Positions 1 to 5,828 of a stretch of DNA of 18,691 nucleotides are shown here, in pieces (within the stretch, counting starts at the first letter, position 1; each line of letters begins with the position of its first letter). Source of the stretch: Anaerolineae bacterium (GTDB lineage: Bacteria > Chloroflexota > Anaerolineae > UBA1429); assembly GCA_016928125.1 (NCBI GenBank), contig JAFGLK010000382.1, positions 1 to 18,691 on the forward strand, in the 5' to 3' direction. A program made the position numbers and the translations under genes. The notes under the pieces were generated by a model that made no database searches, was not told where the DNA came from, and saw only the letters and a list, made by a program, of their open reading frames with translations.

Positions 1-526
1 AACGCTTGATATGATAGTAGAAGCAGGGGCGTGGATCCTTGCCCGTGATCACGCGGTTGCACGTGCGATACGGAAAGAGCCGCCGGACCAACTCCAGACT
101 CTGATGCACCGCCCGAGAGAAGGTGAATGGTCCAAAGTAGCGCGCCCCGTCACGGGCCATGCGCCGGACGATAAAGATGCGCGGGTAATCCTCCTGCATC
201 GTCACTTTGATGTAGGGATAGCGCTTGTCGTCTTTGAGGCGCACGTTGTAGCGAGGTCGGTGGCGCTTGATCAGCTCTGACTCAAGGATCAGCGCCTCGA
301 GCTCCGACTGGGTGACGATCCATTCGAGATCGGCGATCTCGGCCACCAGCCGGCCCGTTTTGGGCGTGTGCGTGGCTGCTTTCTGAAAATAGGAGCGGAC
401 CCGCGGACGCAACGAAACCGCCTTGCCCACGTAAATGACGCGATCGTTCGCGTCCTTCATGAGATACACGCCCGGGTTGGCTGGAAGGCCAGCCAGGCGT
501 GCCTCGATCTGGCTGCTTTCGCTCAT
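1..526 (-). CDS. uvrC: UvrC, excinuclease ABC subunit C (5' part, runs off window)
   Basis: UvrC makes the two incisions flanking a DNA lesion in UvrABC nucleotide excision repair in the cytoplasm. The frame reads from an ATG at 526 to the left edge without a stop, giving about 175 N-terminal residues of a protein normally near 600. The GIY-YIG nuclease domain is plain: PGVYLMKDANDRVIYVGKA at residues 18-36, followed by the Arg-rich stretch and YFQKA. After it come the typical KRHRPRYNVRLKDDKRYPY segment (residues 87-105), the YFGPFT block and a Leu/Arg helix ending in YRTCN. The start has GAGG directly upstream. It is transcribed divergently from the DUF2089 cassette and has its own promoter. 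The middle UvrB-binding, RNase H-like and HhH domains lie outside the window. Confidence 0.96.
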   Translation of the reverse strand, partial: MSESSQIEARLAGLPANPGVYLMKDANDRVIYVGKAVSLRPRVRSYFQKAATHTPKTGRLVAEIADLEWIVTQSELEALILESELIKRHRPRYNVRLKDDKRYPYIKVTMQEDYPRIFIVRRMARDGARYFGPFTFSRAVHQSLELVRRLFPYRTCNRVITGKDPRPCFYYHIKR

Positions 527-570
527 TCCTCAACCAGCTTGCCGAGTGCACAACACGGAATCCAGCCCCC

Positions 571-599
571 ATTATAGGGGCGAAAGGGCATCTGACCAA
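571..599 (-). promoter_or_regulatory. Sigma-70-type promoter of uvrC
   Basis: Read on the minus strand, TTGGTC (594-599) is followed after 17 nt by a perfect TATAAT (571-576). The -10 sits between CCCC and GGGG runs, giving a small GC-clamped palindrome. Transcription would start near 564, leaving a leader of about 38 nt before the uvrC ATG. The -35 matches consensus at three of six bases. Promoter activity is inferred. Confidence 0.6.
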
Positions 600-690
600 T
601 TACGCCCTGGCGCGGCAACCAGTAGGCCCTGAGGCCCCCTGTGCAGTCGCGACTGATGGTCATCGGCAGATATGCCCTCAAGACCGGACA

Positions 691-724
691 TTGATTTTAT
701 TGATTTATGCTTGACAAAAATCAA
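691..724. promoter_or_regulatory. Candidate operator: repeats overlapping the -35 of the DUF2089 promoter
   Basis: TTGATTTT (691-698) has a perfect inverted copy, AAAATCAA (717-724), overlapping the end of the -35 hexamer and the spacer. A near-identical direct copy, TTGATTTA (700-707), starts 9 bp after the first. Three half-sites around a consensus promoter look like a repressor or autoregulator site. AT-rich promoter DNA produces such matches readily, so this is a moderate call. Confidence 0.4.
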
Positions 725-739
725 TGTACAGATTATAAT
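711..739 (+). promoter_or_regulatory. Consensus sigma-70 promoter of the DUF2089 cassette
   Basis: TTGACA (711-716) and TATAAT (734-739) are both perfect consensus hexamers with the ideal 17-nt spacer. Transcription would start near 746, about 43 nt upstream of the first gene. The surrounding DNA is much more AT-rich than the rest of the window. So strong a core promoter suggests either high constitutive expression or tight repression through the flanking repeats. Confidence 0.85.
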
Positions 740-788
740 AATTGAGGAAAAGACGAGCCGCGAGGGATTGTAGTGGAGGAGGATGTCG

Positions 789-1175
789 ATGAGTTATCCA
801 GTGATTGGACGCTGCCCGGTCTGCGGTGAGATTCTCGATGTGACACGCTTGCACTGCCGCCACTGTGACACGGCGATCGAAGGCCGCTTTTCGTTCGGCC
901 GCCTTGGTCAGCTCACGCCGGCGCAACTGGCTTTTGTCGAGGTCTTTATCCGCTGCGAGGGCAAGCTCAATCGCGTCGAGGAGGAATTGAGCATCTCGTA
1001 TCCCACCGTGAGAAACCGGCTCAATGAGGTCATCCGTGCCTTGGGGTACGAGATCGAGGCCGAGGAGGAGCCCACTCTCACCGCTCAGGAGCGAAGAGAG
1101 GTTCTCGAACAGCTGGCAGCTGGGCAGATCAACTCGGCTGAGGCGCTCAGGCTGCTCAAGGTAAAGGCGTCATGA
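789..1175 (+). CDS. DUF2089 family protein: zinc ribbon plus helix-turn-helix plus SHOCT-like hairpin
   Basis: This is a small putative transcriptional regulator of 128 aa. An N-terminal zinc ribbon uses C9-x2-C12 and C23-x2-C26. It is followed by the DUF2089 core (about residues 40-88) with an HTH-like segment around EEELSISYPTVRNRLNEV, which resembles sigma-factor-type or LuxR-type DNA-binding helices. The C-terminus (about 98-124, ERREVLEQLAAGQI) is a helical hairpin of the SHOCT-like/YvlB N-terminal type, seen again in two downstream proteins. I chose the ATG at 789 because GGAGGAGG (775-782) then lies 6 nt away; an in-frame ATG at 783 abuts the Shine-Dalgarno. It is first in the cassette and overlaps the GNAT gene by 4 nt. 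A regulatory role is inferred from the domains and neighbours. Confidence 0.88.
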   Translation: MSYPVIGRCPVCGEILDVTRLHCRHCDTAIEGRFSFGRLGQLTPAQLAFVEVFIRCEGKLNRVEEELSISYPTVRNRLNEVIRALGYEIEAEEEPTLTAQERREVLEQLAAGQINSAEALRLLKVKAS

Positions 1176-2158
1176 TCGCGCGATTGGTTGCGAGCCCGGC
1201 GGGGACGCAGCAGCATATCCGCCCATTCAACCCCCACCGTGATTTGGGCGAGTTGGCCACCCTGATCGAGCTGACCTTTGGCCATGATCTGGCGCTCACG
1301 GGGAGCCACATGGTTCGGGATTTGCGCCAGATGGCCCTCTGGGGACCGTTGCTCAATGTCGCCCAACGCCTCACGCGCTTTCTATCGGGCTATGTCTGGA
1401 TCGAGGATGGACATCTGGTGGGCAATGTGAGCCTGATTCCCGACGATGAGCCGGGAGTCTATTCCCTCAGTAACCTTGCCGTCTTGCCTGAGTATCGCGG
1501 ACGCCGCATCGCAGGAGCTTTGGTCGATACGGCCATCGAGGGGGCACGGGCTGCAGGGGGCAGGCGCGTCATGCTGCAGGTGCGCTCGGACAATGAACTG
1601 GCCATCGGGATGTACCGTCGGCGGGGCTTTGTGCACTATGATACGCTGCATGAGGTGAATCTGCGGCCGGGGCGCTGGCCCTTGGTGATTGGCCCGTGCG
1701 ATCCCCGCATTCGGCCGGTGCGCATCCGAGATGGACGCGAGCTGTATCGCCTGGTCAGGGAGAGCACCCCCCCGGAGGTGCTCAAACGACGGCCGGTTCA
1801 TCGCCGGCGCTATCGACGGGGTCTGGGCTGGCACCTGCGGGGGCATCTCCAGCTCTTGCTGGACGGTCGCGAGACGATCGAAGCCCTTGTAGATGGGACC
1901 GGTGGGTTGCTGGCCTACGGCTGCGTGACCGCCCGCATCTGGCGCGGTCCGCACGAGTTCGAGCTCTATGTGCGCCCTGAGGCGCGCGGCGCCTGGGAGG
2001 AGCCGCTCATGACTGAGCTTTTTCGCCTGAGCTCGCTCGTGCCGCGTTTCAGCCTGCGTGGGAATATCTCAGCCTCCCACAAGGAGGCTTTGGACGTGCT
2101 GGAGAAGTTCGGCTTTGAGACGTTGCGGGTTTTGGATCAGATGTCCCTGGACCTATGA
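1172..2158 (+). CDS. GNAT family N-acetyltransferase, two-domain form
   Basis: This is an acyl-CoA-dependent acetyltransferase of 328 aa; the substrate is unknown. The N-terminal half carries a recognisable GNAT motif A, NLAVLPEYRGRRIAGALVD (101-119), and motif B around NELAIGMYRRRGF (141-153). In the CoA pyrophosphate loop the usual RGxGxG/A reads RGRRIA, so one glycine is arginine, as occurs in other members. The C-terminal half (about 185-328) has a weaker GNAT-like pattern ending in a motif-B-like SHKEALDVLEKFGFETLRVLDQMSL, so it may be a degenerate second GNAT fold. It starts inside the DUF2089 stop codon region (ATGA overlap), which implies translational coupling and shared regulation. 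Its link to envelope stress is only by context. Confidence 0.85.
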   Translation: MIARLVASPAGTQQHIRPFNPHRDLGELATLIELTFGHDLALTGSHMVRDLRQMALWGPLLNVAQRLTRFLSGYVWIEDGHLVGNVSLIPDDEPGVYSLSNLAVLPEYRGRRIAGALVDTAIEGARAAGGRRVMLQVRSDNELAIGMYRRRGFVHYDTLHEVNLRPGRWPLVIGPCDPRIRPVRIRDGRELYRLVRESTPPEVLKRRPVHRRRYRRGLGWHLRGHLQLLLDGRETIEALVDGTGGLLAYGCVTARIWRGPHEFELYVRPEARGAWEEPLMTELFRLSSLVPRFSLRGNISASHKEALDVLEKFGFETLRVLDQMSLDL

Positions 2159-2191
2159 TCCCAGATCAGCCTGTCTCAAGCCCTCAGCAGC

Positions 2192-2227
2192 TTTCCATCA
2201 GTGGGAACCCGGTGCACCGTTCCTTTT
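2192..2227 (+). terminator. Weak terminator or attenuator-like pair of alternative hairpins
   Basis: In the 192-nt gap after the GNAT gene, GGAAC (2204-2208) can pair with GTTCC (2219-2223), directly followed by TTTT (2224-2227), a weak intrinsic terminator. The same GGGAA can instead pair upstream: TTTCCA (2192-2197), loop TCAG, TGGGAA (2202-2207). The two folds exclude each other. I see no convincing promoter in the remainder of the gap. Stability is low and function is uncertain. Confidence 0.3.
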
Positions 2228-2350
2228 AGCGATTGGATGTGTATGGTGCAGGGAGTGATCGTGCAAGACGTCGTATGACTCACCCCTCGCGTCTGCGCAA
2301 CGCGGCGGAGGGTCACGACGGGCTTCTCGACGACGGCAAAGGAGACTAGA

Positions 2351-2725
2351 ATGGCTACAATGGAAGAGCGAATGCAGATTCTCAAGATGATTGAGAACGG
2401 ACACATCAGCGCCGAAGAGGGAGCTCAGCTCCTCTCGGCCCTGGAGGAGGCCAGCACAAAGGAAGAGGGCGAGGAACGAGGCGGACGCGCCAAGTGGTTC
2501 CGAGTGCGCGTCACCGACAAGAAGACAGGCCGTAACAAGGTCAATGTCAACATCCCGATGGGCCTGGTGAACGTTGGGATGCGCATCGGCGCCAAGTTCG
2601 CCCCTGAGATGGAGGATTTAGATTTCAGCGAGGTGATGGACGCCATCAAAACCGGCACGCGCGGCAAGATCATCGAGGTGGAAGACGATGAGGACGGCGA
2701 GCGCGTCGAGATCTATGTGGAGTGA
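2351..2725 (+). CDS. SHOCT-like (YvlB/LiaX N-terminal-type) domain protein
   Basis: This is a 124-aa soluble protein of unknown function. Residues 4-34 form the short helical hairpin also found at the N-terminus of YvlB/LiaX proteins (ERMQILKMIENGHI at 6-19, then an EEGAQLL helix). After an acidic and charged linker (35-47), residues 48-124 form a small mixed alpha/beta domain (FRVRVTDKKTGRNKVNVNIP) that is often found attached to this hairpin. There is no signal peptide and no membrane segment. The ATG at 2351 has AAGGAG about 6 nt upstream; an alternative in-frame ATG is at 2360. It lies 6 nt before the DUF4097 gene, so the two are cotranscribed. In Bacillus yvlB the hairpin and the DUF4097 part are one protein; here they are spread over separate genes. 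Confidence 0.8.
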   Translation: MATMEERMQILKMIENGHISAEEGAQLLSALEEASTKEEGEERGGRAKWFRVRVTDKKTGRNKVNVNIPMGLVNVGMRIGAKFAPEMEDLDFSEVMDAIKTGTRGKIIEVEDDEDGERVEIYVE

Positions 2726-2731
2726 GGTGAG

Positions 2732-3643
2732 ATGAACACGTCAACCGAACGATACGAGGTCACCTCAGACGCGCAGATCATCGTGGAGACCACCTCCGGC
2801 GACGTCCAGTTGCATGGCCACGATGCCTCACATGTGGAGGTGCGGGCCAGCAGAGAGGCTCAGGTGGAGCAAGATGCGGGCACGTTGCGGATCAGGTCCA
2901 AGCCGGGCGGGTCGTCCGACTTGAGGATTGCGGTGCCACACCGCTGCAAGCTGTCGGTGCATCTCGCCAGTGGAGATGTACAGCTGCGCGACGTGGGCGG
3001 CGAGATCGCGATTCGCAGCATGTCAGGTGATGTGGACGCCTGGAATGCCTCTGGGGTCCTGCACATCCGCACGGTCTCGGGCGATACGACGCTGCGAGCG
3101 GCGCATTTGACCGAGCTGTCGATCGAGACGGTCAGCGGCGATAGCAGCGTCGAGACCTCGCTCGTAGACGGCGGCCAGTACCAGGTCCGCAGCGTGAGTG
3201 GAGACCTGCGTCTCGGGCTCGACGAGGGTCAGGCGTGCACAGTGGCCATGACCTCGCTCTCCGGAGATCTGGCGTGTGACGTGGCTCATCAAGTGGCTAG
3301 CAAGGAGCGGGGCTCGAAACGGATCGTCATCGGCGATGGCGGCCCTTTGGTTCAGGTCCACACGACCAGCGGCGATGTGCGCATCGTGCCCAAGTCAGGC
3401 CAGCCAACCGAAGAGGAAGGCAGCCCCTTTGAGAGCGAATGGACCGAGGCCGAGCCAGAGCCCGTTCGCGCCGAGGAGGCCGGCTCAGCGCCCGATGCAG
3501 AGCCCTTTGGGTTGGATGACAACGCCGAAGCAGAGGCAGAGGAAGGCTCGTCCGCCGAGCGCCGCATGGCTATACTGAAGGCCATCGAAGAGGGCAAGAT
3601 GCCGGTCAGCGAAGGGCTGGCCAAGCTCCGCGCCCTGGACTAG
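2732..3643 (+). CDS. DUF4097 family beta-repeat protein with C-terminal SHOCT-like hairpin
   Basis: This 303-aa protein belongs to the DUF4097 (LiaG/YvlB-like) family, linked to envelope-stress responses in Firmicutes. Residues 8-221 are built of short beta strands punctuated by SGD triplets at 22, 80, 98, 116, 135, 156, 177 and 213. The central ones are 18-21 residues apart, as expected for coils of a right-handed beta-helix or solenoid. An acidic, proline-containing linker follows (about 226-275). The C-terminal hairpin (277-303, RRMAILKAIEEGKM) matches those of the DUF2089 and small YvlB-like proteins upstream. There is no signal peptide or membrane anchor, so it appears cytoplasmic. GAGGTGAG provides the Shine-Dalgarno within the 6-nt gap after the preceding gene. 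The exact function is unknown. Confidence 0.86.
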   Translation: MNTSTERYEVTSDAQIIVETTSGDVQLHGHDASHVEVRASREAQVEQDAGTLRIRSKPGGSSDLRIAVPHRCKLSVHLASGDVQLRDVGGEIAIRSMSGDVDAWNASGVLHIRTVSGDTTLRAAHLTELSIETVSGDSSVETSLVDGGQYQVRSVSGDLRLGLDEGQACTVAMTSLSGDLACDVAHQVASKERGSKRIVIGDGGPLVQVHTTSGDVRIVPKSGQPTEEEGSPFESEWTEAEPEPVRAEEAGSAPDAEPFGLDDNAEAEAEEGSSAERRMAILKAIEEGKMPVSEGLAKLRALD

Positions 3644-3663
3644 AGGAAGGAAAGGGGATCGCG

Positions 3664-4047
3664 ATGCGCAAGTTGATTCTGCGCTGGATCATCAACGCGG
3701 TGGCCGTCTATGCGGCCATGCGCCTGGTGCCAGGCATCACCGCCGAGGGCGGCTGGACCGTCTATCTGTGGATGGGCCTGATCCTGGGGCTGGTGAATGC
3801 ACTGATCGCGCCGATCATCAAGCTGTTGACCTGTCCCCTGATCATCCTGTCGCTGGGGATCTTTACCTTGGTCATCAATGCGGCCATGCTGCTGTTGGCC
3901 AGCAGCCTTGCCCAGTCGTTGGGCCAGGGCTTTCACGTCGACGGTTTCGGGCCTGCCTTCTGGGGCGCCATCGTCGTCAGCCTAGTCAGCTTTGCGCTGA
4001 GCATCTTGATCGGCATCAACCGCTCCGATGAGCACTACGGGGCCTAG
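3664..4047 (+). CDS. YvlD-like phage holin family membrane protein (4 TM)
   Basis: This small integral membrane protein (127 aa) is of the 'Mycobacterial 4 TMS phage holin, superfamily IV' / YvlD family. Despite the name, members are chromosomal and not known to lyse cells. Four hydrophobic segments lie at about 8-23, 34-50, 58-82 and 98-118. The family signature is clear: NALIAPIIKLLTCPLIILSL (45-64), then GIFTLVINAAM, with a short polar loop before the last helix. A purine-rich GGAAGGAAAGGGG precedes the ATG. It follows the DUF4097 gene by 20 nt, as yvlD follows yvlB/yvlC in Bacillus, so it is probably the membrane end of this cassette. It faces a convergent gene across a double inverted repeat. 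Confidence 0.9.
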   Translation: MRKLILRWIINAVAVYAAMRLVPGITAEGGWTVYLWMGLILGLVNALIAPIIKLLTCPLIILSLGIFTLVINAAMLLLASSLAQSLGQGFHVDGFGPAFWGAIVVSLVSFALSILIGINRSDEHYGA

Positions 4048-4053
4048 CCAAGA

Positions 4054-4085
4054 CCTGGAGCCTGGCCGAAAGGCCATCCTCCAGG
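4054..4085 (+). terminator. GAAA-capped hairpin terminator after the cassette
   Basis: CCTGGAG (4054-4060) and CTCCAGG (4079-4085) form 7 bp. After a 2x2 internal loop, TGGCC (4063-4067) and GGCCA (4072-4076) form 5 bp capped by a GAAA tetraloop, the GNRA type that stabilises RNA hairpins. It begins 7 nt after the YvlD-like stop codon. No U-tract follows, so it may slow polymerase or protect the 3' end rather than act as a classical intrinsic terminator. Confidence 0.5.
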
Positions 4086-4092
4086 GGCGTCA

Positions 4093-4146
4093 AGCGCGCT
4101 GACGCAGACCGCCTGTTATCCCGGGTTGGGTCTGCGCCAGCGCGCT
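4093..4146. terminator. 18-bp inverted repeat between convergent genes, possible bidirectional terminator
   Basis: AGCGCGCTGACGCAGACC (4093-4110) pairs with GGTCTGCGCCAGCGCGCT (4129-4146) with a single mismatch around an 18-nt loop. The stop codon of the minus-strand HAD-like gene (4116-4118) lies in that loop, so its last codons are part of the right arm. It follows the GAAA hairpin by 7 nt. No T-tract is visible on either side. Confidence 0.5.
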
Positions 4147-5063
4147 GTTGACCGGTAAAAGCTCCGCACCGCGAGAAAGATAATGCCCGCTCCGAAGAGG
4201 ATAAAGAGCGCGCCGCGCACGGGCCGGGGCACGAACTGGAGCGTGACATAGTAGACCGCCGCGGGGAAGGGCTGCACGCGGTACAGGTGCGTGAGCAGAT
4301 AGGCGATGCCAAGGCTCAAACCCACCGCGCCCACGCTGAAGAAACTCAGCCAGCGTACGATATCGCGAAGCTGCACCCGAGAGCGATTTACGTTGGCCTG
4401 CAGACCGCGCGCCAGTCGCGAAGTGACCGTGAGTCGCGGCAGCCCCTCTGGCTCAGCATAGAGCGCGCTCTCGACAGGTACTCTCACCTCGCTGGTCTGA
4501 ACGTGTCCCAGTTGGTTGCAGATCTCTTCCTCAAGAGCGATATAGTTCACGGCTGTGGTCAGGTCAGGCGCGATCGGGTAGTCCTTGTGGCGAGGAAGAT
4601 CCCCGAACACATCCCCGATTTTGCGATCACAGAGAATCGTCATCGCACGCGCGCCGGCCGTATGCGCCGTGGCCACATCTCGCTCTGTATCCCCCAGCAC
4701 GTAACAGGCCTCGAGCTTGAGGTTGAACTGGGAGGCCGGCACCCAGAGGATCCCGGGGAAATCCTCCCAACAACGGCACTCTGTCCCTTTTGCATGGGGG
4801 CAGACAACCAGCCCATCGATTCGACCGCCCCCCGCCTCCGTTTGATGCACTAATTCCAGCATGGTGCGACTGGGCTCTTCGGCGGAGGCCTGATCGGAAG
4901 GCCCAATCTGCGCCCCGTAGAGGAACACCAGCGTATCCTCATTGGCCAGCAAGCGCATCGCCTCCACCGTCGCCGGCACCAAGTGCCAGTCCTGAGACGG
5001 ATCGGCCGGATCGATGTGGCTGTCCCTCAAAACGGCGTCCTGATTGACGAATACGGCCTTCAT
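4116..5063 (-). CDS. Membrane-anchored GmhB-like HAD protein with degenerate active site
   Basis: This 315-aa protein has an N-terminal region (1-175) that resembles the D,D-heptose-1,7-bisphosphate / histidinol-phosphate phosphatase (GmhB/HisB-N) branch of the HAD superfamily. The structural zinc site is intact: C88, H90, C96 and C98 in CPHAKGTECRC. Motif IV, VLGDTERDVATAHTAGA, is also intact. The catalytic motifs are not. The DxDG nucleophile motif reads NQDA (residues 7-10), the Thr/Ser of motif II is not recognisable near 46-54, and the CRKP lysine segment reads CWED. Two membrane segments follow at about 236-258 and 284-300, with a basic tail. The gene lies 26 nt downstream of the bactofilin gene. 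It is likely a binding or scaffold protein rather than a phosphatase; this is inference. Confidence 0.75.
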   Translation of the reverse strand: MKAVFVNQDAVLRDSHIDPADPSQDWHLVPATVEAMRLLANEDTLVFLYGAQIGPSDQASAEEPSRTMLELVHQTEAGGGRIDGLVVCPHAKGTECRCWEDFPGILWVPASQFNLKLEACYVLGDTERDVATAHTAGARAMTILCDRKIGDVFGDLPRHKDYPIAPDLTTAVNYIALEEEICNQLGHVQTSEVRVPVESALYAEPEGLPRLTVTSRLARGLQANVNRSRVQLRDIVRWLSFFSVGAVGLSLGIAYLLTHLYRVQPFPAAVYYVTLQFVPRPVRGALFILFGAGIIFLAVRSFYRSTARWRRPNPG

Positions 5064-5089
5064 CCCAAGCCACTCACACGCTCTGATGG

Positions 5090-5551
5090 TTAGGTTGCGC
5101 TAGACTCTGTTTCGCTTTTGTCAGCAGCCGCAGCCTCTTCTTCGGACTCGCTCGGCTCTGCTGGTGGAGGCTCGGGCAAAGTCAACGGCTCGACGCTTTC
5201 CCCGGCCATCTTACACTGCCCCAGGAACATCCCGCCTTCGTCGATGAGCAGCGATACGACCTGCACATTGCCCCACACTCGGCCATCGGGCAGGATCTCC
5301 AGACGTCCCTTGGCGGTGATGTCACCCCGTACAGCTCCCCATACCTGCACCATGTTCGCCACGATGTCGGCCACCACACGCGCCGTCGGGCCCACGATGA
5401 CATTGCCGGCCGTCTCGATGCGCCCCTGATAAATCCCATCCACACGGATGTTGCCATCCGATTTGATGATCCCATCGAAGCTGGTGTTGCTGCCCACCAG
5501 ATTGTCGATCTTGCCAGCCGTCAAGGGAGCAAGTTTGCTTCTCCTGAACAA
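5090..5551 (-). CDS. Bactofilin (polymer-forming cytoskeletal protein)
   Basis: This is a bactofilin (DUF583/bactofilin family), a nucleotide-independent filament-forming beta-helical protein that scaffolds envelope enzymes or shape determinants at the membrane. The central domain (about 10-110) shows the regular short-strand pattern: TSFDGIIKSDGNIRVDG, GRIETAGNVIVG, GDITAKGRLEILPDGRVWGN. The C-terminal 45 residues are disordered, proline- and glutamate-rich. I prefer the TTG at 5551: GGAGG lies 8 nt upstream, and the protein then begins MFRRSK, the basic start usual for bactofilins. An in-frame TTG at 5566 has no good ribosome site and would make the GGAGG coding. It is transcribed from a minus-strand promoter near 5729 and is probably cotranscribed with the HAD-like membrane protein downstream. 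Confidence 0.92.
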   Translation of the reverse strand: MFRRSKLAPLTAGKIDNLVGSNTSFDGIIKSDGNIRVDGIYQGRIETAGNVIVGPTARVVADIVANMVQVWGAVRGDITAKGRLEILPDGRVWGNVQVVSLLIDEGGMFLGQCKMAGESVEPLTLPEPPPAEPSESEEEAAAADKSETESSAT

Positions 5552-5700
5552 TAGACTGACCTCCAAGACTTATGGTTCCGCCTGATCTGTGCGCTCCCCC
5601 TGTTTCCGGTTGGTCAACGTGACAGGTGATGGCACAGAGCGGGGCCTTTTGTATACACACACGGCCCAGGCGTATCGAGCCCATGTGGCTGACCACGAGC

Positions 5701-5729
5701 ATGTTACCGAAAGCGTCCCCATCTGTCAA
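5701..5729 (-). promoter_or_regulatory. Sigma-70-type promoter of the bactofilin unit
   Basis: On the minus strand, a perfect TTGACA (5724-5729) is separated by 17 nt from TAACAT (5701-5706, four of six matches to consensus). Transcription would start near 5694, giving an untranslated leader of about 140 nt before the TTG at 5551. The rest of the 277-nt gap 5552-5828 shows no other feature I can support. Confidence 0.55.
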
Positions 5730-5828
5730 TCGGCCAATCGCGGCCGCACGTCCAGACTGCAGAGCGCAGGTGTTTGACCGCCATGCGGATCCGGGCAGCG
5801 ATCGCTTGGCGAGCGGACAGCCGACGCC

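Noticed and set aside
3664..4047. Phage remnant suggested by the name 'phage holin'
   Set aside because: The protein is of the chromosomal YvlD type in a stress cassette; there is no endolysin, integrase or other phage gene nearby.
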